A DNA stretch of 64,000 nucleotides. It comes from JACCTU01 sp963848525. Lineage in GTDB: Bacteria; Actinomycetota; Thermoleophilia; Gaiellales; Gaiellaceae. Positions 42,894-50,796 of this stretch are shown here, piece by piece. The translations under genes were made by a program, and so were the position numbers. The stretch covers positions 434,001 through 498,000 of the forward strand of contig CAWKDZ010000003.1 of assembly GCA_963848525.1 (NCBI GenBank), written 5' to 3'. Within the stretch, counting starts at the first letter, position 1; each line of letters begins with the position of its first letter. A model generated the notes under the pieces. The model did no database searches, was not told the DNA's origin, and saw only the letters and a program-made list of their open reading frames with translations.

Positions 42894-44516
42894 CTACTCG
42901 ATGTAGCCGAGCCCGCGGAGCCGCTCCGCGACCTCCGCCTCCTCTTCCGCCTGGTACCCCTCGGACGCGCTCTCGAGCTCCAATGGCGCCGAATCGTCGT
43001 ACTCCGGCGGGCGCCTGTCGAGGAGGGCAGGGTCGATCGCCTCCGCCACGAGGCGGCCCTCCAGGTCGGCGGGAAGCGGCTCGCCGAGGAGGTAGAGCAC
43101 GGTCGGCGCCACATCCGCGATCCCGATCTGCGACCGCCCGGCGTGCGTGGCCGACGGGCCGCTAAGCGCGAAGATCCCCTCGTGCCGGTGGCTGCCGACG
43201 TACTCGTGGCGGCTGCCGGGCTCGAGTTCGATGGTGTCCCAGAGCGAGGTGGAGCGGCTCTTCAGGTTCCCTTTGCCGAGCCACTCGTAGTCGCGGAACT
43301 CGACGAGCAGGTCGGGGATCTTCTCCAGCTCCGGGCCGTCGAAGAGGTCCTCGCGGCGGTGGACGGCGGCGACGATCGGCTGCCCGTCGGGGTCGCGGAT
43401 CTCGAGCGCCCGCTCGGCCAACTCGTTGCGGACGCGCTCGTAATCGTCGCCCGGCTCGACGATCCCCTGCTCCTCGCGCCCGCGCACGTTGACGACGATG
43501 TTGCCGAACGTCCCGTATGAGAAGGCCCGCGTCTGCGGCCAGTCGACAACCGAGTACTGGGGCCGCTCGTACATCTTCTCGCGGAGCCCGCGGGCGCGCT
43601 GCTTGACGCGGTACCGCAGCTGCTTCGGCAAGTGCCGCCGCAGCTCGAAGAGCTTGTCGCCGACCCTGCGCCCGAGCTTCTCCGAACGGCCGGCGTAGAC
43701 GAGGTACCCCTCCTGCGCGAGCCAGGCGTTGAGGTTGACGACGCCCTTCAGCGAGCCGCCGCCGTGGTCCGAGACGAGCACGACGTCGTTGCCGCCGGCG
43801 GCCTCGACCAGCCGCCCGACCGCCTCGTCGAGGATCCGGTACGTCTCCGCGACCGCGCTCTCGCGGCCGCGCAGCTCCCAGTCGGGCCACGCGACGTGGT
43901 GAATGTGGTCGGCGGCCATGAACACGACCCAGAGCAGATCGGGCTCGAACCGCTCGGCGAGCCAGAGCGTGGCCTCGACCTTCTGCTCAGCCGCGCGCCG
44001 CACGAAGTCAGTGTCGGCGTCGCCCTCCTTCGTGACCGGGAAGCGATGATCGAGCTCGAGCGCGCCGAAGCGGGCCCTGAGCTCCTCGAACAGACCGGGC
44101 GGGTGCGTCATCCCCTGCTCGCGGGCCGCCGCGTCCATCCCTGAGATCGCGAAGCCGTCGACTCGCGGCGCCGGGAACGTGAACGGGATGTTGACGAGGC
44201 CGACGCGCCGGCCCGCGCGCCCGAGCCGGTCCCAGAGCGCTGGCGCTCGCCGGTAGCTCCCGTTGATCACGCGCAGGTCGTAGCCGCTGTCGTCGCGCTC
44301 GATGAAGTCCCAGATTCCGTGCCGCCCCGCGTTGACGCCGGTGACCATCGTGGCCCACGCGTGCGGCGTCAGCGGGTGGGTCGTCGAGCGCAGGACCGCA
44401 GCGGTGCCCGCCTCGAGGATGCGGGCGATGTTGGGCAGGTCGCCGGCTTCGACCAGCGGGTCGATCACGTCGAAGGTCGCGGCGTCGAGGCCGATCACGG
44501 TGAGCTTCGGAGGCAT
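42894..44516 (-). CDS. AlkP-superfamily phosphodiesterase, copy 1
   Basis: 540 residues from ATG 44516 (MPPKLTVIGLDAATFDVIDP). Type I phosphodiesterase/nucleotide pyrophosphatase fold: metal Asp in GLDAA, nucleophile region THPLTPHAWATMVTG (Thr), AADHIHH and VSDHGGG with the remaining metal ligands, and IADVAPTVLYLLG at the C-terminus. It ends in ERLRGLGYIE, a tail also found on the small RHH protein at 49921. Such enzymes accompany polysaccharide loci; the substrate may be a phosphate-linked glycan or lipid. Divergent from the methyltransferase gene, 40 bp away. Confidence 0.85.
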   Translation of the reverse strand: MPPKLTVIGLDAATFDVIDPLVEAGDLPNIARILEAGTAAVLRSTTHPLTPHAWATMVTGVNAGRHGIWDFIERDDSGYDLRVINGSYRRAPALWDRLGRAGRRVGLVNIPFTFPAPRVDGFAISGMDAAAREQGMTHPPGLFEELRARFGALELDHRFPVTKEGDADTDFVRRAAEQKVEATLWLAERFEPDLLWVVFMAADHIHHVAWPDWELRGRESAVAETYRILDEAVGRLVEAAGGNDVVLVSDHGGGSLKGVVNLNAWLAQEGYLVYAGRSEKLGRRVGDKLFELRRHLPKQLRYRVKQRARGLREKMYERPQYSVVDWPQTRAFSYGTFGNIVVNVRGREEQGIVEPGDDYERVRNELAERALEIRDPDGQPIVAAVHRREDLFDGPELEKIPDLLVEFRDYEWLGKGNLKSRSTSLWDTIELEPGSRHEYVGSHRHEGIFALSGPSATHAGRSQIGIADVAPTVLYLLGEPLPADLEGRLVAEAIDPALLDRRPPEYDDSAPLELESASEGYQAEEEAEVAERLRGLGYIE

Positions 44517-44556
44517 CAACGGGGGCGAAGTGTACGAACGGCCAGAATGTCGCGAG

Positions 44557-45276
44557 ATGCGGCGGCTCCTGCTCCCGTTTCGCCTGCTCGCCGACCAGCT
44601 TCGGCGCCACGGCGTCCGCGGCACGTGGCGACGGCTCGTGCGGATGGTCAAGTCCAGGGCGGCGCAGCGGAAGCGGTCGCAGGCCGACCGCGTGTACGAC
44701 GAGCAGGTCGGGGTCGACACCGCGGCCTGGGTACGTGTTCCCGACCTCGACACCGCGAGCCCGAACCGGCAGTACGCGGTCCGCTATCAGCCCACGGACG
44801 TCGAGGAGTTCGGATCGCTGATGGCCAAGCTCGACATCGAGCACAGCGAGTTCACCTTCGTCGACTACGGCTCGGGAAAGGGCCGCGTGCTCCTGCTGGC
44901 GGCCGAGTACCCGTTCAAGCGCATCGTCGGGGTCGAGTTCTCCGAGTCGCTCGATCGCACCGCGAGACACAACCTGACGAAGCTCGGAGCGGACGCAAAG
45001 CGGGTGACGACCCACGTGATGGACGCCGTCGACTACGACCCGCCGGAGGAACCGCTCGTCCTCTACTTCTTCAACCCGTTCGCACCGCCGGTCCTCCGCG
45101 CGGTGCTCGAGCGCGTCAACGCCTCGCTCGACCGTCGTCCGCGGCCCGCCTACGTCGTCGTCACGGCGCCGCCCGAGCTCGCCGAGACGATCGAGGGGCA
45201 ACGGTTCGACCCAGTCCATGTCGAGCGCCTCGGTTGGCTCACTCGGGGCGTGTATCGCGCCCGTTCGGGTGGCTAG
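44557..45276 (+). CDS. Class I methyltransferase-like protein of the polysaccharide locus
   Basis: 239 residues from ATG 44557. After a basic N-terminal helix region comes a Rossmann core: TFVDYGSGKGRVLLLAAEYP (motif I), RIVGVEFSESL (motif II), YDPPEEPLVLYFFNPFAPP (motif IV). Predicted SAM methyltransferase, perhaps acting on a sugar or lipid-linked intermediate; no experimental homolog is recognised. Confidence 0.75.
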   Translation: MRRLLLPFRLLADQLRRHGVRGTWRRLVRMVKSRAAQRKRSQADRVYDEQVGVDTAAWVRVPDLDTASPNRQYAVRYQPTDVEEFGSLMAKLDIEHSEFTFVDYGSGKGRVLLLAAEYPFKRIVGVEFSESLDRTARHNLTKLGADAKRVTTHVMDAVDYDPPEEPLVLYFFNPFAPPVLRAVLERVNASLDRRPRPAYVVVTAPPELAETIEGQRFDPVHVERLGWLTRGVYRARSGG

Positions 45277-45317
45277 GCCTCGCCAAATGGGGAGTGCTGG
45301 ATCCGCGAAACCGCAGC

Positions 45318-45362
45318 TATTCTCAATCGATGGCCAGCTCTGCGACTCGTAGCCGCCCGTGA
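45318..45362 (+). promoter_or_regulatory. -10-like TATTCT and 10-codon leader ORF overlapping wzz-like gene
   Basis: TATTCT (45318-45323) is six bases before ATG 45330, which opens a 10-codon ORF (MASSATRSRP) ending TGA 45360-45362, overlapping GTG 45359 of the next gene. This could be a leaderless leader peptide coupling translation into the chain-length gene, or chance. Confidence 0.25.
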
Positions 45363-46141
45363 ATCCCTATCTCCGCGCCGCCCGGCGCTTCTGGTGGGTG
45401 CTTGCCTTCGGGCTCCTGCTCGCCTGCTTCGTCGCCGTCCTCGCGGTCTATCGGGTCGAGGCCGGCTTCCCGCCGACGCTGACCGCGCGCGAGCAGCCGA
45501 CGTACACGGCGGGGTCACGGGTACTCGTCACGAGCGGCGAGCGGCCCTACTTCCGCGTGACGGTAGACAAGCTCGTCGAGGCGCCGGCAACCGGTGACGG
45601 TGACGAGCCGGGGGAGATCCTCGTCAACGCCCCGCCGGACACCAACACGTTGATCAACGCGGCCAACCTCTTTCCGCTTCTGATCGAGTCGGACCAGGTC
45701 GCTCAGGTGCGGCGTGAGCTCGTCGGGCCGATCCCGGGCTTCATCACCGCGCAGGCGGTGTTCGCGATCAATACCCCGGGACGCTTCGAGCCCTCTCGCG
45801 TCCCAGTGATCCAGATCCTCGCCAACGCCGACACGCCGGAAGCCGCCTCTCGACTTGCGACCGGCACGGTCGAGGCGTTCAGGACGTGGATCATGCGTCA
45901 GCAGCAGGGCGCGAAGATCAAGCAGAAGGAGCGCATCCTGATCCAGCAGATCCAGGCGCCGAAGGAAGTTGTATCGACGGGCGGGACGTCGATGAGCATG
46001 CCGGTGCTCGCGGCGTTCGCGATTCTGCTCGCGTTCGGTGGGATCGCGCTCATGCTCGACCGCATGTTCCCGGCCGATCGGCAGCGCGGAGCGGTCGTCG
46101 AGAGCTTCGAGGCTCGCGCCGCTTCCTCGAAGAGCGCCTAG
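45359..46141 (+). CDS. Wzz-like chain-length determinant / capsule membrane protein
   Basis: 260 residues with an N-terminal membrane helix (WWVLAFGLLLACFVAVLAVY), a long extracytoplasmic segment including a coiled region near WIMRQQQGAKIKQKERIL, and a C-terminal helix (MPVLAAFAILLAFGGIALML) followed by a basic tail. This is the topology of Wzz/YveK polysaccharide co-polymerases that set chain length; a kinase domain is absent. It precedes the O-antigen-ligase-like gene by 13 bp. Confidence 0.75.
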   Translation: MNPYLRAARRFWWVLAFGLLLACFVAVLAVYRVEAGFPPTLTAREQPTYTAGSRVLVTSGERPYFRVTVDKLVEAPATGDGDEPGEILVNAPPDTNTLINAANLFPLLIESDQVAQVRRELVGPIPGFITAQAVFAINTPGRFEPSRVPVIQILANADTPEAASRLATGTVEAFRTWIMRQQQGAKIKQKERILIQQIQAPKEVVSTGGTSMSMPVLAAFAILLAFGGIALMLDRMFPADRQRGAVVESFEARAASSKSA

Positions 46142-46154
46142 ACCCGACTCCGCC

Positions 46155-47549
46155 GTGGCGGATACGACTCTCGCCCAGCCCCAGCCCGCGGTCCGCGTAG
46201 CGGCACCGCCGCTCTCGTGGCCGAACGCACTCGCGGCGCTGCTGCTGATCCTGTGGTTCATCCCGATCAAGAGCTACCGGCTCCCGATCGAGCTACCGTT
46301 CAACCTCGAGGTCTACCGCCTCTTCCTCCTCGTCCTTTGCCTCGGGTGGGTCGCATGGATCATGGGGGGCGAGGGGCGCGTCGGCGCCGGCGGGCACGGG
46401 AAGCCGCTGATCCTGCTGCTCGGGACGGCGGTCCTCGCCGCCGCCGCGAACTTCGGCACCCTCAACGCCGTCGACGACTCGCAGGCGCTGAAGTCGCTCT
46501 CGTACTTCCTCGCCTTCCTGCTCACGTTCACACTGATCACGTCCACGATCTCGAGCTTCGCGGACATCGAGAAGCTCGGGCGCGTGCTCGTGTTCGGCGG
46601 CGCGGTCGTCGCGCTGTTCGCGCTGTTCGAGGCGCAGACGCGCGTGAACTACTTCGACCGGCTCGATCGAATCGTCCCGTTCCTCGTCTTCGAGCCTCGC
46701 GAGGTCGATGCGGTACGCGCGGGCCGGTTGCGCGTGCGCGGATCGGCGCAGCACCCGATCGCCCTCAGCTGCGCGCTCGTGATGACGATTCCGCTCGCAA
46801 TCCACTTCGCCGGGCACGCCGTCTCGAAGCTCCGCTCGAGGCTCTGGCTGATCGCCGGGATGCTCGCCGCGCTCGGCGCGTTCGCGACCGTGTCGCGCAC
46901 GAGCGTCGTCATGCTCGTGCTGATGGGGGTGACCGCGCTGATCCTCCGCGGCCGAAGGATCGCGCGGTACTGGCCGCTGCTGATCCTGCTTCCCTTCGTG
47001 ATCCACTTCGTCACGCCCGGTGCGCTCGGCGGGATCAGGAACTCGCTCTTCCCGAAGGAGGGCCTCGCCTCCGACCTCTCCGGACGCGCCGGCCTGCCGG
47101 GCTCCGGACGCCTCGACGACATCGACCCCGGTCTGCGCCGCTGGGAACAGTCGCCGCTGTACGGGCACGGCCTCGGCAGCCAAGGCGTGACGGGCTCGGA
47201 CCCGACGCGGGTCCCCAGCGACCCGCTGGCGCTCACGGAGCCCGTCGGGGTTCACATCATCTTCGACAACCAGTACCTGCACACGCTCGTCGAACTGGGG
47301 ATCCTCGGAATCGTCGGGACGATCTGGTTCGTCTGGGGAGCCGGGCTGAAACTCGCGGGCACCAGCCGTCGCCTCGTCGACCGGCGAGGCGACCTGATCG
47401 CCGCGTGCGCGATCTCCTGCATCGGCTTCGGCGGAGCGTTGCTGTTCTTCGACGCCTTCGCGTTCGTCCAGGCGACGCTCGTGTTCTTCATCATTGCCGC
47501 GCTCGGGCTGCGGGCGCGCGAGCTTGCCGCGGAGCCGGAGCCGGCTTGA
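46155..47549 (+). CDS. O-antigen ligase / polymerase-like membrane protein
   Basis: 464 residues, about 11 hydrophobic helices starting from GTG 46155. A large periplasmic loop with RWEQSPLYGHGLGSQGVTGS and a His in DNQYLHTLVELGILG gives the Wzy_C/WaaL signature. It would polymerise or ligate glycan repeat units outside the membrane. Long runs such as TVSRTSVVMLVLMGV mark the membrane part. The following secreted-protein gene starts 38 bp downstream. Confidence 0.82.
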   Translation: MADTTLAQPQPAVRVAAPPLSWPNALAALLLILWFIPIKSYRLPIELPFNLEVYRLFLLVLCLGWVAWIMGGEGRVGAGGHGKPLILLLGTAVLAAAANFGTLNAVDDSQALKSLSYFLAFLLTFTLITSTISSFADIEKLGRVLVFGGAVVALFALFEAQTRVNYFDRLDRIVPFLVFEPREVDAVRAGRLRVRGSAQHPIALSCALVMTIPLAIHFAGHAVSKLRSRLWLIAGMLAALGAFATVSRTSVVMLVLMGVTALILRGRRIARYWPLLILLPFVIHFVTPGALGGIRNSLFPKEGLASDLSGRAGLPGSGRLDDIDPGLRRWEQSPLYGHGLGSQGVTGSDPTRVPSDPLALTEPVGVHIIFDNQYLHTLVELGILGIVGTIWFVWGAGLKLAGTSRRLVDRRGDLIAACAISCIGFGGALLFFDAFAFVQATLVFFIIAALGLRARELAAEPEPA

Positions 47550-47587
47550 GGCTCAGCGACGGACCGGCTACCGTGAGGCGCCTCGTG

Positions 47588-48481
47588 ATGGGGTCGAAGA
47601 CGATGCGGCTGACTGTCTCCCTGCTTGCGCTCGGCGCGTTGTCCGCCGGCGGCTTCGCGCTGGCCGCGGTGTCGTCGGTCACGCTGACCGGAGCCGGGCC
47701 GCAGCCGACAGCACTCACGGTCAACTGGGGCGACACCGTCGCGTTCACGAACGGCGACTCCCAGTCACAGGTGATCAGCATCCCCCGGCTGACGGTCGCC
47801 AGCCCCGCGATCCCGCCCGGCGGGACCTTCTCCCAGGCGTTCGAGGACCGCGCCGGCAACTACATCTTCCGCCAGGTGGCCTCGCGCAGTTTCCAGGGCA
47901 CGATCGTCGTCGCCCTCAACGGCACCGTGACGCTGACGGGGAGGCCGGCCTCCGTGCAGTTCGGGCGACGGGTCGTGTTTCAGGGACGGTCCGCGTACCC
48001 CGGCCGGCCGGTCGTCGTCGAGCAGCTGCCCCTCGGCACCACGACGTGGGCGGAGGCGGCGCAGCTGGTCGCCGGTGCCGACGGCGCGTTCTCGACCTCG
48101 CTCGCGCCGACGATCGGCGCACGCTACCGCGCGACCGCCGCTGCCGGGCAGCTGCGCTCGGGCCCGATCGCGGTCGGCGTGCGCCCGCGGCTGACGCTCT
48201 CGGTCGTGCCGAGGCGCGGGGCCGCGGGCAGGCGCGCAGTTGTTCGCGCCTTGGTGGCTCCCGCCGAGGCCGTGCGGCGGGTCGACCTCGAGCGCTACGA
48301 GCCCCGGCGGCGCCGGTGGCTGCGCGAGAGCACGCGCGCGGTGGGCCGCAACGGGGTCGCGACCTTCCGCTGGGCGGTCCGCCCGGGAGTCTCGCGGCTG
48401 CGCCTCGCGGTGCGTCGCGCGGAGCTCCGTCCGGGCTACGACCAGGCCACGAGCGCCCCGGTCGCCGTCACCGGCAGCTAG
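47588..48481 (+). CDS. Secreted cupredoxin-fold protein without copper ligands
   Basis: 297 residues from ATG 47588: signal peptide (LTVSLLALGALSAGGFALA), an N-terminal plastocyanin-like domain (TVNWGDTVAFTNGDSQSQV, then YIFRQVASRSFQGTIVV), then about 180 residues of Ig-like or beta-rich sequence with VRPRLTLSVVPRRGAAG. In the cupredoxin part the usual His-Cys-His-Met positions are Gln, Arg, Ser/Arg and Phe, so copper binding is unlikely. Probably a structural or glycan-associated protein. Confidence 0.7.
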   Translation: MGSKTMRLTVSLLALGALSAGGFALAAVSSVTLTGAGPQPTALTVNWGDTVAFTNGDSQSQVISIPRLTVASPAIPPGGTFSQAFEDRAGNYIFRQVASRSFQGTIVVALNGTVTLTGRPASVQFGRRVVFQGRSAYPGRPVVVEQLPLGTTTWAEAAQLVAGADGAFSTSLAPTIGARYRATAAAGQLRSGPIAVGVRPRLTLSVVPRRGAAGRRAVVRALVAPAEAVRRVDLERYEPRRRRWLRESTRAVGRNGVATFRWAVRPGVSRLRLAVRRAELRPGYDQATSAPVAVTGS

Positions 48482-48483
48482 AC

Positions 48484-49884
48484 CTACGCGGGCGCGCTGA
48501 CGCGGCCGAGCAGGCTCGTCCCGCGCATCGAGTCCGGCACCGGGAGCCCGAGCAGCTCGAGCACCGTCGGCGCGACGTCGAGCAGGTGCATGCCCTCGCG
48601 GGGCCCGGCCTCGACGCCGGGAGCGGCGATGATCAGCAGCCCGTCCTGCGCATGGTTCGCGTCGTCCGGCCCGGTGTCGTTCTCGAACGTGTGGATGCCC
48701 TCGTCGCCACCGATCGTCCCGACCGCGCGCCAGTAGAGATCGCCGAAGTGGACGATCAGGTCGGGGGCGACGCCCTCGACGCGGTCGTACAGCTCCTCGG
48801 GCCGGTAGACGCGCGTGTCGATCGGGTCTCCGTTCTCGTCCGGAATCTCGGCCAGCCGCCGCGCGAGGTCGTCGCGGACTCGCTCGTAGTCCTCGGGGGC
48901 GACGGTGCCCTCGGGCTCGCGCCCGCGCACGTTCAGGAAGATCCGCGCGTAGTAGCCGCCGTCGCCCCACGCCGTCGTGTTCCCCCAGTCGACGCCGACG
49001 TCCGCCAGCCGCTCGGTGCCCTCCGGCTCGCGCGCCGTCGCGAGCAGGCCCTCGCGGCGCAGCCACTCGTTGACGCGGATCCCGCCGTCCATCCGCTTCG
49101 CACCGTGGTCGGAGACGACGAGCACGGCCGTGTCGTCGTCGGCGTGCGCGAGCAGCTTGGCGAGCAGGCCGTCGAGGTGGACGTGGTAGTCGAGGATCGC
49201 CGACTCGAACCGGCCGCCGGGCTCGTGCTTGCGGTGCTCGGGGTCCATGTCCTTCCAGAAGCCGTGGTGCATCCGGTCGGGCCCCATCTCCACCATCGCG
49301 AACAGCTCCCACGGCTTCGTCGCGAGCAGATGCTCGGCGAGCGCGAAGCGCCGGTTGGTCATCTCGTAGATCTGCTCGAGCAGCCAGTCCTTCTTCTCCG
49401 TCCGGAAGTCCTTCGTGTCGAACAGGTACTCGCCCACGACCTGCTCGACCTCGCGCTTGAGCAGCGGGGGGAACGTGTACTGCGACTCGGTCGACGGCGT
49501 CAGGAAGCACGTGACCATGACGCCGTTGAGCGGCCTGGGCGGGTACGTCCCGGGCACGCCGAGCACGATCGAGCGCTTGCCGCCGCGCGTCGCGAGGTCC
49601 CAGAGCCGCGGCTCCTTGATCGCGGTGCCGTTCGCGATGAAGAGCCCGTCGTACGAGTGGTCGGAGCGGTTTCGAAAGCCGTAGACGCCGAGATCGCCCG
49701 GCGTGCGGCTCGACATCATGCAGGACCAGGCCGGCACGGTGATCGGCGGGACGACGGACGTCAGCCGGCCGAACGAGCCGCGCTCCATCAGGCCCGAGAT
49801 CGTCGGCAGCCGGTCGCGCCAGCGCTCGAGCACGAGTGAGGGCTCGGCGCAGTCGAGCCCGAGGATCATGACCTTCGAAGGCAC
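48484..49884 (-). CDS. AlkP-superfamily phosphodiesterase, copy 2
   Basis: 466 residues from GTG 49884 (MPSKVMILGLDCAEPSLV). Metal Asp in GLDCA, nucleophile region PPITVPAWSCMMSSRTPG, EMGPDRMHHGF, VVSDHGAKRMDGGI (metal Asp-His), EGIHTFENDTGPDDANHAQD and LLDVAPTVLELLGLPVP. Paralog of 42894-44516, sharing FLNVRGREPEG/VVNVRGREEQG and the closing LLDVAPTVLELLG block. The RHH gene sits next to its start on the same strand, with 36 bp between the two. Confidence 0.87.
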   Translation of the reverse strand: MPSKVMILGLDCAEPSLVLERWRDRLPTISGLMERGSFGRLTSVVPPITVPAWSCMMSSRTPGDLGVYGFRNRSDHSYDGLFIANGTAIKEPRLWDLATRGGKRSIVLGVPGTYPPRPLNGVMVTCFLTPSTESQYTFPPLLKREVEQVVGEYLFDTKDFRTEKKDWLLEQIYEMTNRRFALAEHLLATKPWELFAMVEMGPDRMHHGFWKDMDPEHRKHEPGGRFESAILDYHVHLDGLLAKLLAHADDDTAVLVVSDHGAKRMDGGIRVNEWLRREGLLATAREPEGTERLADVGVDWGNTTAWGDGGYYARIFLNVRGREPEGTVAPEDYERVRDDLARRLAEIPDENGDPIDTRVYRPEELYDRVEGVAPDLIVHFGDLYWRAVGTIGGDEGIHTFENDTGPDDANHAQDGLLIIAAPGVEAGPREGMHLLDVAPTVLELLGLPVPDSMRGTSLLGRVSAPA

Positions 49885-49893
49885 GGCGCTTCG

Positions 49894-49899
49894 AGTCTA
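49894..49899 (-). promoter_or_regulatory. Putative -10 hexamer TAGACT before phosphodiesterase
   Basis: On the minus strand TAGACT precedes GTG 49884 by nine bases, in the context CTAGACTCG that recurs at 12394 and 62140. Confidence 0.4.
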
Positions 49900-49920
49900 G
49901 GTCGGGCTCGAGGGGACCCG

Positions 49921-50142
49921 CTACTCCCCGAGATACCCGAGTGAGCGCAGGCGCCCGCGAACCGCGTCGACCTCGTCCGAGCTCATCGTGCCGCTCGAGA
50001 CAGCCTCCTGCGTGGCGACGAGGTCGCGGAGCACGTAGACCGCGAACTCCGTCACGGAGCGAAATCCCGTGCCCTCGATCACGTGCGAGAGCCGCTCGTA
50101 GAGCGGGCGGGGGATCTTCAGCGTGACGTCGGGCCCGGGCAT
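49921..50142 (-). CDS. Small ribbon-helix-helix-like protein with LRSLGYL tail
   Basis: 73 residues from ATG 50142 (MPGPDVTLKIPRPLYERLSH). The N-terminal VTLKIPRPLYERL strand-helix plus GFRSVTEFAVYVLRDLVA resembles a ribbon-helix-helix domain (CopG/Arc type); the C-terminal half ends in VRGRLRSLGYLGE, closely like the C-terminus of the phosphodiesterase at 42894 (ERLRGLGYIE). A perfect inverted repeat directly before its ATG suggests autoregulation. Confidence 0.7.
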   Translation of the reverse strand: MPGPDVTLKIPRPLYERLSHVIEGTGFRSVTEFAVYVLRDLVATQEAVSSGTMSSDEVDAVRGRLRSLGYLGE

Positions 50143-50161
50143 GGGTTCAAGTGTAGAACCC
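50143..50161 (-). promoter_or_regulatory. Inverted repeat GGGTTC-7-GAACCC overlapping -10 of the RHH gene
   Basis: GGGTTC (50143-50148) and GAACCC (50156-50161) flank a seven-base spacer immediately next to ATG 50142. On the minus strand the spacer contains TACACT, a -10-like hexamer seven bases before the ATG. A dimeric RHH protein bound here would block its own leaderless promoter. Confidence 0.5.
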
Positions 50162-50169
50162 TGATCCTG

Positions 50170-50189
50170 CGGGGGGTTTGCCCCGTTTT
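50170..50189 (+). terminator. Hairpin plus T-run in the leader of the acyltransferase operon
   Basis: CGGGG-GGTTTG-CCCCG is followed by TTTT, an intrinsic-terminator shape reading on the plus strand. No plus-strand gene ends upstream, so it could be an attenuator. Alternatively the same bases include a TTGCCC -35 element for a TACCCT (50199-50204) promoter before GTG 50212. Confidence 0.35.
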
Positions 50190-50211
50190 CAACCTGAGTA
50201 CCCTTTGATCG

Positions 50212-50796
50212 GTGCGTGGGGGCAGAAAAGCGCTGGACGTGCTCCGGTCCATGCTGGACCCGCTGACGTACGCCCAGATCGTCCGGATCCTCCACTTCTA
50301 CAGCTACTCCCACGTGCGTCCCCGCCGCCGCGTGACGCTTGCGCCGGGCGCCGCGCTCGCGCCGAACGTCTCGCTCCGTAACGGCGAACGGATCTCGATC
50401 GGCGAAGGCACGCACATCGGCGAGCGTGCCTACCTCTGGGCCGGCGACACCGCGGGCTCGATCACGATCGGGCGGCACTGCCGCTTCGGGCCCGAGGTCT
50501 TCGTGACCGCGTCCGACTACGGGATGCGGCCCGACCAGCTGATCGCCGAGCAGGAACGCGCCGAGCGGGACGTCGTCGTCGGAGACGACGTCTGGCTCGG
50601 CGCACGAGTGTTCGTCGGCGCCGGCGTCACGATCGGCGACGGCTGCGTCGTCAGCGCGGGCTCGGTGGTCTCCCGCGACCTCCCGCCGTACTCGATCGCG
50701 GTCGGTAACCCGGCGCGCGTCGTCCGGCGGCGCGAGGACTACGCGGTCCCGACGAAACTCGAGGACGTAGCTTGGCACGCGACGTCTCGATCCTGA
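50212..50796 (+). CDS. Left-handed beta-helix acyltransferase (hexapeptide repeat)
   Basis: 194 residues from GTG 50212. It carries hexapeptide units: VTLAPGAALAPNVSLRNGER, ISIGEGTHIGERAYL, ITIGRHCRFGPEVFVTASDY, DVVVGDDVWLGARVFVGAGV and TIGDGCVVSAGSVVSRDLPP, then the typical C-terminal IAVGNPARVVRRR. Similar to sugar O-acetyltransferases of polysaccharide loci (WbbJ/maltose acetyltransferase group). First gene of an operon with a glycosyltransferase and flippase, overlapping the next by 25 bp. Confidence 0.87.
   Translation: MRGGRKALDVLRSMLDPLTYAQIVRILHFYSYSHVRPRRRVTLAPGAALAPNVSLRNGERISIGEGTHIGERAYLWAGDTAGSITIGRHCRFGPEVFVTASDYGMRPDQLIAEQERAERDVVVGDDVWLGARVFVGAGVTIGDGCVVSAGSVVSRDLPPYSIAVGNPARVVRRREDYAVPTKLEDVAWHATSRS

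Noticed and set aside
49740..49790. GGCCGAACG-like sequence resembling half of the ACTGGCCGTTCGGCCGGT palindrome
   Set aside because: It is inside the phosphodiesterase coding region and only partly matches.
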